DNA of 64,000 bases from Ruminococcaceae bacterium BL-6 (GCA_902810075.1 LR778135.1:3348001-3412000); one strand, 5' to 3'; positions 52,656 to 60,827 are shown, counted from the stretch's first letter. Made by a program: numbers and translations. Notes: generated by a model from the sequence alone, not told the origin.

Positions 52656-52976
52656 TCAGGCGCACCTGCCGCAGGCCGGCTGCACCCCGTTCCCCGGCGC
52701 GCGGCGGGCCCTGCGGCAGTGCCTGAGCCTTTCTGCGAGGCGGCGGCGAGCCTTCCGCTCCCCGCGCAGGCGCAGCACACAGCACGCGAACGCCGCCGCC
52801 TGCATCAGCGCCTGCACCGCCTGAAAAACAGGCGCTCCGCCGGAAACGATCAGCCCCATCACCGCCATCAGCACGCAGATCCCGCAGATCTGAAGGCTTT
52901 CCTTCGTCTTCGGCCTCTCCTTCCAAAAGACGAAGGCCACCGCGGCCAGCAGCAAAAAAGAAAATCCCACGCTCAT
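52656..52976 (-). CDS. Small membrane protein of unknown function
   Basis: 106 residues: three hydrophobic segments (VGFSFLLLAAVAFVFW, ICGICVLMAVMGLIVSG, APVFQAVQALMQAAAFACCVLRL) and an Arg/Cys-rich tail (ERKARRRLAERLRHCRRARRAPG...ACGRCA). The tail is unusual and may be partly fortuitous. ATG at 52976 chosen over an upstream TTG. No family recognised; moderate doubt that it is expressed. Confidence 0.5.
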   Translation of the reverse strand: MSVGFSFLLLAAVAFVFWKERPKTKESLQICGICVLMAVMGLIVSGGAPVFQAVQALMQAAAFACCVLRLRGERKARRRLAERLRHCRRARRAPGNGVQPACGRCA

Positions 52977-53088
52977 CACAAATCCCGCCTTCCTCAAGCT
53001 CTTTCGCTCATATGTTCGGTCTGTGCCCTTATCATACCAAACATTTGTTCATTGTGCAAGGGCTTTTTTCAAATTTTTCAGAGGCACC

Positions 53089-53121
53089 AAAAAGAGGCGG
53101 CCAGGATGGCCGCCTCTTTTT
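53089..53121 (-). terminator. Terminator of yabE
   Basis: AAAAAGAGGCGGCC and its complement around AGGAT, with T-run on the minus strand, 40 bases after the yabE stop. Confidence 0.85.
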
Positions 53122-53160
53122 CTGATTGACGCGTGTGAGGATTTTTTGTTCGAGCGCCCG

Positions 53161-54366
53161 CTATGCGAGGATATAAAGCCGCATGTTGCGCACTCCGAAA
53201 GATCTGCACTCGCTTTCCGTATCATAGTACAGATCCGCAAGGACCCGGCCGCTGAGCATGGCTCCGCCGGTATCCGCGGCAATCGCGTACCCGTAAACAG
53301 TCTTGCCGTTGGGAGAAGCGATATAAAGCCTGGTTCCGTAAGGAATCACTTTCGGGTCGACCGCAATATGGCCGACCTTTGCCCTTCTTCCCGTGGCGGT
53401 CGTCCCGCCGTTCGAGGTATATGCGGTACAGATCCCGCTGATATACCTGCTGTAACGGATCGTTTTGCCGTTTTTGTCCTTTACGGTCCCGCCCGAAGAC
53501 GCGGCCTTTTTCGGTTTTGCTGCCGCCAGCACCGCCTTGGGCGCGACCAGCTTGATCTGCGCCACGGGCTGTTTCGTAATGCCGGAGCTGACGGTTTCGC
53601 GTTCCTGCACGACCCCGTCGATCAGTTTCTCGCGGTAAACCGCCTCGCGCAGGCCGTTCTGGCCCGCCTGGGCGATCCGCGAGGCCCCCTGTGAAACGGA
53701 GGAGCCTTCTTTGACGACGGTTGTAAACGGAATTTCCTCGGTCGCCTTGGTTTCCCGGTAGGTGACCCGTTTTACGGCGATCGTCAGGCCGTCTTTCACT
53801 TTCGTATCCGCCGAGGGGGTTACCAGATCCTCTTTGCCCAGCTTTACGCCGGCGCTTTTCAGCGCCTGGGCCACGGTGCCTTCCGGCACCAGGGGGCTCA
53901 GCTTCCCGCCGTCGAACACAATATTCACTTTGTACCGTCTGGTCACTGCGATCTTCATTCCGTCGCTTACCGCTTTTCCAAGCGGCTCGCTGACGACATC
54001 GTTTGTTCCCAGAGAGATTTTCGCCTGATCCAGCGCATACTGAACCGTATCGCCCGTGTGCACCGGCACACCGGTCGATTTTCCGTCGGCCGAAACGGCC
54101 ACACGGAAGCCGCGGCGAATCGTAATCACGATCCCGTGGTCGTCGTTTCTCGCAACAAGGTCGTCGCTGTCCAGCGTAACGTGTGCCTGTTCCAAAATGT
54201 TCTCCGTATCTGCGGAAAACACCTGAACCGTATAAGATTTTCCGCCGTCCACAATGGTGGCGGCGATGGTTGTGGCAACTGCTGTAACAACGGAACTAAG
54301 AAAAACTATAATCATCATTGCAAAAGCAACGAATCTTTTCGCGGGAAAACGTAGTTCCATCTGCAT
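53161..54366 (-). CDS. yabE: YabE-like cell-wall protein (DUF348 repeats, G5 domain, 3D domain)
   Basis: Secreted, probably peptidoglycan-active protein. One N-terminal membrane or signal segment (RFVAFAMMIIVFLSSVVTAVATTIAATI), three DUF348 repeats (about residues 42-205), a G5 domain (RVTYRETKATEEIPFTTVVKEGSSVSQGASRIAQAGQNGLREAVYREKLIDG, about 210-285), and a C-terminal 3D domain with the conserved aspartates in HIAVDPKVIPYGTRLYI and AIAADTGGAMLSGRVLADLYYD. 401 residues. A 3D domain like that of MltA suggests lytic transglycosylase activity. GGAG precedes the ATG. Confidence 0.93.
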   Translation of the reverse strand: MQMELRFPAKRFVAFAMMIIVFLSSVVTAVATTIAATIVDGGKSYTVQVFSADTENILEQAHVTLDSDDLVARNDDHGIVITIRRGFRVAVSADGKSTGVPVHTGDTVQYALDQAKISLGTNDVVSEPLGKAVSDGMKIAVTRRYKVNIVFDGGKLSPLVPEGTVAQALKSAGVKLGKEDLVTPSADTKVKDGLTIAVKRVTYRETKATEEIPFTTVVKEGSSVSQGASRIAQAGQNGLREAVYREKLIDGVVQERETVSSGITKQPVAQIKLVAPKAVLAAAKPKKAASSGGTVKDKNGKTIRYSRYISGICTAYTSNGGTTATGRRAKVGHIAVDPKVIPYGTRLYIASPNGKTVYGYAIAADTGGAMLSGRVLADLYYDTESECRSFGVRNMRLYILA

Positions 54367-54476
54367 TGTTTTAGCGTCTCCTTTGTTTTTGTTTTGGCGG
54401 CGGAAAACGGCCGGAAATTCGAAGCCAGCGTTCCGACGTCACCCCAACAAATTTTAGGATTTGCGTCAATGGTGGT

Positions 54477-54505
54477 ATTATATTCATCGAATAGCTAATT
54501 GTCAA
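54477..54505 (-). promoter_or_regulatory. Consensus promoter of yabE
   Basis: Minus strand TTGACA (54500-54505), 17-base spacer, TATAAT (54477-54482): a full consensus. The leader is about 105 bases and contains GC-rich inverted repeats; no known riboswitch recognised. Confidence 0.8.
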
Positions 54506-55222
54506 ATTATTTGAATCCCTATTTTTGTGCACAATACACAATCGGCATTTTATAATTTTTCCTTTTTCGCAATTTTACCCGCACTTTTCTCCGGTTTCTT
54601 TTTTTATTTGACACATCTTGTTCATGGTTTTCTGTGCAAAGTGCAAGAACTTATCGGTTACAAAGTTGTTACAACGGTTACAGCTCTGTTTTTGTTTTTA
54701 AAATATTACATTTTGTATTATTTTCCGAATCCGAAATTTTCTGGATAAAAAGCCGCTCTCCCTTGGTATCCCTGATTTTTTTCAATTTTGATTCTCACTT
54801 TTAAGTTTACATAATTCTTGATTTTTTTGTCAGAAAAATTTTTAAAAAAATTTTCTCTTAAAGTTGCCGGAAAAAGAGATTTTAACTTTTTATTTTTCTT
54901 TTTAAGATGAATGCGCACCTGCATTTATGCTAAAATATTTCAATTTTTTCAGGTAGAAATACCGGTTTTTCAAGAGATGAGCCTGCTTTTTTCTATCTTC
55001 AGCCCTTTGCTTTTCCTGCCTTATTTTTCTTTTTTATCATTAAGACTGTCCCGTTTTCAGGCCGGACATCCCTTCTTTTTCTCCGACGAAAAGCAGCCGT
55101 TTTTTCCCTTTTCTTTCTATATATAATAGAAAAGAAAAACGGGCGGATAAAACGCCCGTTTTCCGGGAGCAAATCCCTTTCGCGAAAAGAGGATTCCGCC
55201 CGGCGCCGCGCGCAAAAAAAAA
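54506..55222. other. AT-rich gene-free region between yabE and traX
   Basis: About 700 bases with long T/A tracts and no credible gene. At 54656-54683 there are three GTTACA direct repeats at 11- and 9-base intervals (54657, 54668, 54677), perhaps a regulator site. A second hairpin terminator lies at 55136-55162. Confidence 0.5.
55136..55162 (-). terminator. Second terminator downstream of traX
   Basis: AAAACGGGCG and its complement with a 7-base loop, then TTCTTTTC on the minus strand. Confidence 0.65.
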
Positions 55223-55248
55223 GAGGGGCCGCTGCAAAACGGCCCCTC
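55223..55248 (-). terminator. Terminator of traX
   Basis: GAGGGGCCG and its complement with an 8-base loop, followed on the minus strand by nine T. About 85 bases after the traX stop. Confidence 0.85.
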
Positions 55249-55333
55249 TCCCTTATCTTTCTTTTTAAGGATTTCTCCATATGACTCTAATTTTTTCTTC
55301 CCGATTTTGATTTGCCTACTGATGATCGATGCG

Positions 55334-56293
55334 TCATCCGCTCATTCCGCCGATCAGCCCTCCGATAAAATATAAAAGGAAGATATGGATCGGATAAAAG
55401 AAATAGAAGAAATATTTGCAGCCCTTTCCCTTTTTGCCGTTGTAGGCCAGCAGGAACGGCAGCGCCCCGATCATCATCCATTGATAATCCGTAAAAAACA
55501 GATTCAAGTCGGAAGAATATCCAGGCTCAAGCCCGGAATGCCTCATACAAAAATCATAAAGAACACCTTCAAAACCGGAGAGCATGCTTGACAGACCGGC
55601 GAATCCGCTCAGATCCAGCCGATACGCAAAATACTGAAGCTTGATCAGAACCCGCGGGATAAACTGCGTTGCGGTCAGCAGGAAATATACGAAGCAGAAG
55701 GAAAAATACCCGACGGCCAACGTCTTCTTATGGTCTTTCACCAAATAAAGCAACGCGCCCAATAACAGGAAAAGCCAGCCGCCCTCCAAATAATAGATCA
55801 AGCCGAGTAAATTGGGAAGGAACCCTAATATCGTTTCAGATAACGCGCTGGGCGTGATCAGCTTGGGAATCAGATCCAGGATGCAATAGCTCCCGACCTG
55901 CCATACACAGTAGATCATGAGATATTTTTTGAAATTTTTATCTTTCTTTTGAAACAAGTCGATCAAAAAACAAATGACAAGGATGCTGAACAACGTGCGG
56001 AATATGTTGTTTTGTATCCACGTCTTTTCAGGTGAAAAATTGGGGATGGCATGTCCGATGTAAGGGACCAATCGATCGAGCAGGCCCATCAGGACGCCCG
56101 CGGTATAGAGCCTGAGCATGTACCGCTTTTTACTGCGGGTATGGGAAAAACCCTCCACGGTGCAAAAAACAAAAATCGGGGCGGAAAGCCTCCCGATCCA
56201 ATGGAGCGCGACAGGCATATTGGGGATGAATTCGCCCGTATGGTCGATCACCATGAGAACGAGCGCGATCAGCTTCAGTGCCGTGGTTGACAT
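55334..56293 (-). CDS. TraX-family membrane protein (probable acyltransferase-like)
   Basis: Polytopic protein with about nine to ten membrane segments; the TraX signature is at the N terminus (MSTTALKLIALVLMVIDHTGEFIPNMPVALHWIGRLSAPIFVFCTVEGFSHTRSKKRYMLRL), with the conserved HTG and RLSAPIFxF. In F plasmids TraX acetylates pilin; chromosomal Firmicute homologues have no settled role. 319 residues. ATG at 56293 has GGAGG seven bases upstream. The gene is more AT-rich than its neighbours, which suggests acquisition by transfer. Confidence 0.9.
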   Translation of the reverse strand: MSTTALKLIALVLMVIDHTGEFIPNMPVALHWIGRLSAPIFVFCTVEGFSHTRSKKRYMLRLYTAGVLMGLLDRLVPYIGHAIPNFSPEKTWIQNNIFRTLFSILVICFLIDLFQKKDKNFKKYLMIYCVWQVGSYCILDLIPKLITPSALSETILGFLPNLLGLIYYLEGGWLFLLLGALLYLVKDHKKTLAVGYFSFCFVYFLLTATQFIPRVLIKLQYFAYRLDLSGFAGLSSMLSGFEGVLYDFCMRHSGLEPGYSSDLNLFFTDYQWMMIGALPFLLAYNGKKGKGCKYFFYFFYPIHIFLLYFIGGLIGGMSG

Positions 56294-56334
56294 ACCGGAT
56301 CCTCCAGTCATTAGCATTAAGAATCGGAAAGAAG

Positions 56335-56366
56335 AAGACATCCTTAACCTTCATTAAGGATGTCTT
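56335..56366. promoter_or_regulatory. 13-bp hairpin in the traX leader
   Basis: AAGACATCCTTAA, CCTTCA, then the exact complement, about 40 bases upstream of the traX start and downstream of its promoter. CTTCTTTCC follows on the minus strand, so it could act as an attenuator. Confidence 0.45.
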
Positions 56367-56437
56367 TGTGCGCCTTTGGGATAAAGGTCACTACTGCTAT
56401 ACATATAAAGAAAGAATTGCTTTTCCTTTTTTTATTT

Positions 56438-56465
56438 AGTATAAACCTTTTATGTTATTTGTCAA
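56438..56465 (-). promoter_or_regulatory. Promoter of traX
   Basis: Minus strand TTGACA (56460-56465), 16-base spacer, TATACT (56438-56443). The rest of 56367-56570 shows nothing else. Confidence 0.65.
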
Positions 56466-56570
56466 TAAATCCTATTGGTTTAAATAACATAATCAGCGAA
56501 AATTAGCGAAAAATTTCATCCCTTCCTCCTGCTTTTCTTCTGCCGCTGACAGCTTCTTTAAAGCGAGAAA

Positions 56571-56606
56571 AGGGCTGCTGCAAAACTTCCGTTTTGCAGC
56601 AGCCCT
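56571..56606 (-). terminator. Terminator of rplM-rpsI
   Basis: AGGGCTGCTGCAAAAC and its complement with a 4-base loop and T-run on the minus strand, 18 bases after the rpsI stop. Confidence 0.85.
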
Positions 56607-56624
56607 TTTGAAGCCGTGCAGAAA

Positions 56625-57026
56625 TTATCTCTTCGAGAACTGGGGCGCGCGGCGTGCAGCTTTCAAGCCGTACTTCTTGCGCTCCTTCATCCTCGGGTCG
56701 CGGGTGAGAAGGCCCGCTTTTTTCAGCGTGGGGCGAAGGCCCTCGCTGTCATACTGAAGAAGCGCCCGGGCGATGCCGTGGCGGATCGCGCCGGCCTGGC
56801 CGGTGACCCCGCCGCCCGCAACGCGGCAGACGACGTCGAATTTTTCATTGTTCTCCGTCAGAATCAGCGGCTGGCGGACAATCAGCTTCAGCGTATCAAG
56901 GCCGAAATACTCGTCGATGTCCCTGTCGTTGACCGTTACCTTGCCGGTTCCCTGATAGATCCTGACGCGGGCGACAGAGCTTTTCCTTCTGCCTGTTCCG
57001 TAAAAATAAGGTGCTTTCTCGTACAT
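56625..57026 (-). CDS. rpsI: 30S ribosomal protein S9
   Basis: [48 protein letters not shown] and [18 protein letters not shown] are diagnostic, as is the C-terminal [17 protein letters not shown] that reaches the ribosomal P site. 133 residues. ATG at 57026 with GAGGAGG upstream, 18 bases after rplM. Confidence 0.98.
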   Translation of the reverse strand: MYEKAPYFYGTGRRKSSVARVRIYQGTGKVTVNDRDIDEYFGLDTLKLIVRQPLILTENNEKFDVVCRVAGGGVTGQAGAIRHGIARALLQYDSEGLRPTLKKAGLLTRDPRMKERKKYGLKAARRAPQFSKR

Positions 57027-57043
57027 AGTCGATTCCTCCTCCC

Positions 57044-57472
57044 TCAAACGGCCCATTCGGCGGGCTGCTGTGCGGCGTGCTTATGCTCCGCGCCGGCGAA
57101 CAGGCGCAGTCTGGTCAGTGCCTGGCGGCCGATGGTGCTGTCCGGGATCATGCCCTTTACGGCAAGCCGCATGGCCTTTTCCGGGTCCTCTTTCATCAGC
57201 GTGTCATAGCGGACTGCCTTCAGGTGGCCGATGTATCCGGTATGGCGGTAATAATACTTCTTGTGAAGCTTTCCGCCGGTCAGGATGGCCTTTGCGCAGT
57301 TGATGACGATGACATGGTCGCCGCAGTCGACATGGGGGGCGAAAATCGGTTTGTGCTTGCCGCGCAGTAAAATCGCGGCCTGTGCTGCAACGCGGCCGAG
57401 CGGTTTGCCGGCGGCGTCGATTACATACCACTTCCGGTCGATCTGGCCGGCTTTGGGCATATAAGTAGACAT
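57044..57472 (-). CDS. rplM: 50S ribosomal protein L13
   Basis: [92 protein letters not shown] is typical L13. 142 residues. AGGAGG precedes the ATG. First gene of the rplM-rpsI operon with a leader of about 145 bases. Confidence 0.98.
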   Translation of the reverse strand: MSTYMPKAGQIDRKWYVIDAAGKPLGRVAAQAAILLRGKHKPIFAPHVDCGDHVIVINCAKAILTGGKLHKKYYYRHTGYIGHLKAVRYDTLMKEDPEKAMRLAVKGMIPDSTIGRQALTRLRLFAGAEHKHAAQQPAEWAV

Positions 57473-57572
57473 AACATTTCCTCCTAAAAAATTTGGTTTG
57501 CTCCAAATCAGTCTGTTTTTTATTCAAAACCTGCTTTTTGACCGGGCCTTGGCTGGGTGAACCCGTTTCTGT

Positions 57573-57602
57573 TCCTTCCCGAACGTTCAAACAAGACCTA
57601 AG
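57573..57602 (-). repeat. Dispersed intergenic repeat, partial copy in the rplM leader
   Basis: Read on the minus strand it begins TTAGGTCTTGTTTGAACG, matching the AGGCCTCGTTTGAAC end of the copies at 6901 and 45563. The rest of the leader (to 57473) has an ATTTGG/CCAAAT hairpin just before the ribosome site. Confidence 0.5.
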
Positions 57603-57622
57603 CAGTAAAACTCACAGTTATG

Positions 57623-57652
57623 ATACTACCACAAGTATGCCGGATCTGTCAA
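57623..57652 (-). promoter_or_regulatory. Promoter of rplM-rpsI
   Basis: Minus strand TTGACA (57647-57652), 18-base spacer, TAGTAT (57623-57628). Confidence 0.65.
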
Positions 57653-57763
57653 TGAAAATTTCCTGTTTTTTAAATTTATTTAATCTTCTCTTGTATTTTC
57701 TCCTGTTTTGGGGTATTTCCTTTCTATTCCTTCCCTGTCATTTCAAATTTCGCGGCGAATAAA

Positions 57764-57786
57764 AAAAGCGGCCGAAGCCGCCTTTT
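57764..57786 (-). terminator. Terminator of the lipoprotein gene at 57797
   Basis: AAAAGCGGC/GCCGCCTTTT stem with CGAA loop and a T-run on the minus strand. Confidence 0.75.
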
Positions 57787-57796
57787 AATTTCTCCC

Positions 57797-58423
57797 TTAC
57801 GACAGGATCAGTTCGGAATCCAGATACCACCGGTCCCCTGTCTTCTTCAGCTTCAGGTTCTGCCGGACCGGTTCGGAACCCTGGCTCACCACATCCATTT
57901 CCACCGTGATCTCATCCACCGTCTGCCGCATCAGGATCGCCGTATCCACCTGCCATTCGGGCAGCGCGGCGTATTTGCGGTGGTTGCGGTTATATTGCAG
58001 CACCCCGTCCTTTTCGCGGAACACGGGGTCATCGCTGGAAAGGCATTCCCGGTAATATTCCCCGGAGACCTGCGGGGTGAAAACCGCCTCCACCTCTTTT
58101 TTGATTTCGGAGAGCGACCGGCTCGGGCCGGTGACCGGGAAAAAATCCGCTCCGTCGGTTTCGGGGGCACTTTGGGGAATCTTCGCCTGCACCGTCATCC
58201 CATAAATCAGCTCCACCGCTTTTTCGCCCCGGGGAAGAAGATCGTCGACGATGGCCTTTACTTCATCCTGCGAAAGCTCCCTCCCTTTGCCGGAATCCTG
58301 CAGCATGGAAGCCTTTTCCGCTTTCAGGGCAGCTGGGTGCAGCGCTTCGGGCGGCGAAGCGCTGCACCCCACCGCAAACAGCAGCGACACGGCGCAAAAA
58401 AGAGAAGCCACAGCCCTTCTCAT
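57797..58423 (-). CDS. Lipoprotein of unknown function
   Basis: 208 residues. Signal peptide with lipobox Cys20 (SLLFAVGC), then a soluble domain with two alternating helical and beta parts; the C-terminal half (ITVEMDVVSQGSEPVRQNLKLKKTGDRWYLDSELILS) looks like an NTF2/DUF4878-type ending often seen in secreted proteins. Not recognised further. It stands alone with its own terminator. Confidence 0.75.
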   Translation of the reverse strand: MRRAVASLFCAVSLLFAVGCSASPPEALHPAALKAEKASMLQDSGKGRELSQDEVKAIVDDLLPRGEKAVELIYGMTVQAKIPQSAPETDGADFFPVTGPSRSLSEIKKEVEAVFTPQVSGEYYRECLSSDDPVFREKDGVLQYNRNHRKYAALPEWQVDTAILMRQTVDEITVEMDVVSQGSEPVRQNLKLKKTGDRWYLDSELILS

Positions 58424-58517
58424 TTTATCATCCTTCCCAAAATAATTGATACCTTTTCAATTTACCATTTTACACCAGCGCTGAAAATTTTTCCAATTAA
58501 GATTTTGTAACCGGTCT

Positions 58518-58553
58518 ATTGTCAACCTGTTTGTTTCAGCAATAGTTGACAAT
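58518..58553. promoter_or_regulatory. BirA-type biotin operator of bioY
   Basis: ATTGTCAAC, 18 bases, GTTGACAAT: the same arm pattern and spacing as the known biotin operator (TTGTAAAC-N18-GTTTACAA). The right arm contains the -35 box of the bioY promoter, so biotinyl-AMP-bound BirA would block transcription. Confidence 0.8.
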
Positions 58554-58574
58554 CTTTCGCTTTCTTTCTATAAT
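58546..58574 (+). promoter_or_regulatory. Consensus promoter of bioY
   Basis: TTGACA (58546-58551), 17-base spacer, TATAAT (58569-58574), about 25 bases before the ATG. Confidence 0.85.
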
Positions 58575-58598
58575 AAGAAGGAAACAAGGAGGGTCGTT

Positions 58599-59150
58599 AT
58601 GAAAACAAAACAAATTGCTCTGACGGCGATGTTCGCCGCGCTCACCATGGTGCTGGGGCCGCTTGTGGTCGTGGTTCCTTTCACGCCGATTCCGTTTACG
58701 CTCGCGCTGATCCCGATTTATCTGAGCGGCGCGCTGCTGCCCAAGCATTACGCGCTTTACTCCCAGGTGGTTTACCTGCTGGCCGGCATGGTCGGGCTTC
58801 CGGTTTTCAGCCAGTTCCGTTCCGGGGTAGCCGTGCTCGCGGGGCCGACCGGCGGCTATCTGATCGCCTATCCCCTGATGGCTTTTCTGATTGCTTTTCT
58901 GCTGGAAAAGACCCATTCGCACGGTTATGCCCCGTACTTCCTCACCATGCTCTGCGCGCTGGCGCTGTGCTACCTGTTCGGTTCCCTCTGGTTTATGGTG
59001 GCCGGCCATGTGACATGGGCGAAATCCGTCACATTCACGGTGATTCCTTTTGTGATTCCGGATCTGCTGAAAGTCGTTTTTTCCGCCGCGGCCGCGCTCG
59101 CCCTGAACCGCGCGCTGGCGCATGCGAAGCTGCTCCCGAAAAACGGCTGA
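58599..59150 (+). CDS. bioY: Biotin transporter S component BioY
   Basis: Substrate-binding membrane subunit of an ECF-type biotin importer, about six membrane segments. KTKQIALTAMFAALTMVLGPLVVVVPFTPIPFTLALIPIYLSGALLPKHYALYSQVVYLLAGMVGLPVFSQFRSGVAVLAGPTGGYLIAYPLMAFLIAFLLE is typical, with the VPFTPVP-like and PTGGYL motifs. 183 residues. AAGGAGG precedes the ATG. No EcfA/T genes lie nearby, so it shares an energising module encoded elsewhere. A BirA-type operator covers its promoter. Confidence 0.95.
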   Translation: MKTKQIALTAMFAALTMVLGPLVVVVPFTPIPFTLALIPIYLSGALLPKHYALYSQVVYLLAGMVGLPVFSQFRSGVAVLAGPTGGYLIAYPLMAFLIAFLLEKTHSHGYAPYFLTMLCALALCYLFGSLWFMVAGHVTWAKSVTFTVIPFVIPDLLKVVFSAAAALALNRALAHAKLLPKNG

Positions 59151-59181
59151 CCGGGGAAAGCACGGACCTGCCTCAAAACGA

Positions 59182-59230
59182 AAAATACCCGGGCATTCTC
59201 CTCTCACGTGAGAAATCGCCCGGGTATTTT
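59182..59230. terminator. Bidirectional terminator between bioY and aroF
   Basis: AAAATACCCGGGC and its complement with an inner TCTC/GAGA extension, flanked by A and T runs. Confidence 0.8.
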
Positions 59231-59244
59231 TTACTCTTTTTCTG

Positions 59245-60258
59245 TTACAGGGTTCTGCCCACCGCCTGGGCCACCATGCCGATCTGCGAAACCAACCCCT
59301 GAAAATCCGGAATGGTCAGCTGCTGGGCCGCGTCGCTCAGCGCGGCTTTGGGGTTGGGATGCACCTCGATCATCAGGCCATCCGCGCCGGCGGCGATCCC
59401 CGCAAGCGCCAGGGGAGCGACATAGCGCCGCTTTCCCGCCGCGTGGGACGGATCCACGATAATGGGCAGGCAGCTTCTTTCCTTTACGACGGGCACGGCG
59501 GAAACATCCAGCGTGTTGCGCGTGGCGGTCTCAAAGGTGCGGATGCCTCGCTCGCACAGCACCACGTTGCAGTTCCCCTCGCTCATGATGTACTCGGCGG
59601 CATCCAGCCACTCCTCGATCGTGGAGGCGATCCCCCGCTTCAGCAGCGCCGGAACCCCGGAACGGCCCACCGCCTTCAGCAAGCGGAAATTCTGCATGTT
59701 GCGCGCGCCGATCTGGAACATGTCGCAGTATTTCGCGGCCGTTTCGAGCTGATTTTCGCTGATGACCTCGCTGACCACCTTCAGGCCCGTCGCATCCGCG
59801 ACCCTGCGGAGGATTCGGTACCCTTCATCCTCCAGCCCCTGAAACGCGTACGGAGAGGTCCTCGGCTTATACGCGCCGCCGCGCAGAAATGCCGCGCCCG
59901 CCGCCTTGACGCCCAGCGCCGTCTGCATGACCTGGTCCTCGCTCTCCACGGCGCACGGGCCGGCGATCAGCGCCAGCCGGTTTCCGCCGATCACCTGGTC
60001 GCCGACCCTTGCCTTGCGGCCATCCGGAACCATTTCATGGCTGGCCAGCTTGTAGGAATGCATGATCGGCACGCATTTTTCTACGCCGTCCATCATTTCC
60101 AGATCAAGCGTCCCCAGCTTTTTCTTATCCCCTAAAACGCCGATCACCGTCACCTGAGCGCCTTTGGAAAAATTCGCGCCCAGCCCGTGGTCTTTCAGCA
60201 CCTGAATCACCTGGTCGATATCCTGCTGTGTGCAGTCGTTCTTCATAACAACAATCAT
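59245..60258 (-). CDS. aroF: 3-deoxy-7-phosphoheptulonate (DAHP) synthase, type I-beta
   Basis: First step of the shikimate pathway: condenses PEP with erythrose 4-phosphate. N-terminal ferredoxin-like regulatory domain (IVVMKNDCTQQDIDQVIQVLKDHGLGANFSKGAQVTVIGVLGD, residues 1-70), as in the Thermotoga-type enzyme that binds Tyr/Phe, then the barrel: LALIAGPCAVESEDQ, GAAFLRGGAYKPRTSPYAFQG, VDPSHAAGKRRYVAPLALAGIAAGADGLMIEVHPNP. 337 residues. AAGGGAAA lies before the ATG. Preceded by a Tyr-rich leader peptide gene and a terminator, and probably feedback-controlled at both levels. Confidence 0.96.
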   Translation of the reverse strand: MIVVMKNDCTQQDIDQVIQVLKDHGLGANFSKGAQVTVIGVLGDKKKLGTLDLEMMDGVEKCVPIMHSYKLASHEMVPDGRKARVGDQVIGGNRLALIAGPCAVESEDQVMQTALGVKAAGAAFLRGGAYKPRTSPYAFQGLEDEGYRILRRVADATGLKVVSEVISENQLETAAKYCDMFQIGARNMQNFRLLKAVGRSGVPALLKRGIASTIEEWLDAAEYIMSEGNCNVVLCERGIRTFETATRNTLDVSAVPVVKERSCLPIIVDPSHAAGKRRYVAPLALAGIAAGADGLMIEVHPNPKAALSDAAQQLTIPDFQGLVSQIGMVAQAVGRTL

Positions 60259-60283
60259 TCTGATTTCCCTTGCCTTTCTTTTC

Positions 60284-60311
60284 TGAAAACAAACCGCGCG
60301 GAAATCCGCGC
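60284..60311 (-). terminator. Attenuator terminator just upstream of aroF
   Basis: Minus strand: GCGCGGA pairs with TCCGCGC around a tiny loop and GGTTTGTTTTC follows. It lies between the leader peptide and the aroF ribosome site. Upstream alternatives that could compete include a hairpin at 60374-60407 and a CTTCTCCGCC/GGCGGGAGAAG hairpin at 60352-60375. Confidence 0.6.
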
Positions 60312-60418
60312 ATCTCTGCCATATTCCATTGTATGGCGCAGCGGCCGCATCTTCTCCCGCCTGCGGCGGAGAAGGGCATTCAGCCGTGCAGCCGAATGGA
60401 ACTGCCCGAAACGGATTT

Positions 60419-60484
60419 TCAGCAGTATCGGTACAGGTAGTAATTGTTTTCGTTTTTCCAGGAAGGCTTACGGTGATTCGTCAT
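60419..60484 (-). CDS. aroF leader peptide, tyrosine-rich
   Basis: A 21-codon frame with ATG at 60484, GGGAG eight bases upstream, and a TGA at 60419-60421. It begins MTNHRKPSWKNENN and ends YYLYRYC: four Tyr codons (all TAC) within six codons, plus one Trp. It lies between the aroF promoter and the attenuator, as the leader peptides of trp, phe and his operons do, so ribosome stalling at Tyr codons when charged tRNA-Tyr is scarce would be the signal. Start could also be an in-frame ATG at 60490. Confidence 0.72.
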   Translation of the reverse strand: MTNHRKPSWKNENNYYLYRYC

Positions 60485-60545
60485 ATGCATCTCTCCCAAC
60501 GGTTCCGGGCCCGAAAAGGGCCCGTATGTAACGGCTGCTTTCTCT

Positions 60546-60574
60546 ATTGTAGCGGAAAAACGGCGGCTCTGCAA
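60546..60574 (-). promoter_or_regulatory. Promoter of the aroF leader and gene
   Basis: Minus strand TTGCAG (60569-60574), 17-base spacer, TACAAT (60546-60551). A CGGGCCC/GGGCCCG hairpin follows in the leader before the peptide gene. Confidence 0.75.
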
Positions 60575-60626
60575 GTGCTTTCTTAACTTTATGCTTTAAA
60601 TCGATAAAACTCATGGGTAAAAAAAA

Positions 60627-60648
60627 CAGCCACCCTATTGGGTAACTG
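60627..60648 (-). terminator. Terminator of the 5S rRNA gene
   Basis: Minus strand CAGTTACCC pairs with GGGTGGCTG, followed by eight T. Confidence 0.8.
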
Positions 60649-60658
60649 CTTTTAAGAT

Positions 60659-60774
<116 letters not shown>

Positions 60775-60798
60775 TGCGTCGTTTTTGACGACTTTTAT

Positions 60799-60827
60799 AG
60801 AATATCACATCGTCCGACAAAATGCAA
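60799..60827 (-). promoter_or_regulatory. Promoter of the isolated 5S rRNA gene
   Basis: Minus strand TTGCAT (60822-60827), 17-base spacer, TATTCT (60799-60804), about 20 bases before the mature 5' end. Confidence 0.6.

Noticed and set aside
54367..54480. Possible c-di-AMP (ydaO-type) riboswitch before yabE, because such switches often precede cell-wall hydrolases
   Set aside because: The GGGGTGA stretch is present but the other conserved blocks of the motif could not be placed and the leader is too short.
54911..55126. Plus-strand frame of 71 codons, Phe/Leu-rich
   Set aside because: Low-complexity translation of T tracts, no ribosome site, overlaps a terminator; not a gene.
60312..60600. 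T-box riboswitch upstream of aroF
   Set aside because: No GGTGGnACCGCG-type T-box sequence or specifier stem was found; the leader peptide model fits better.
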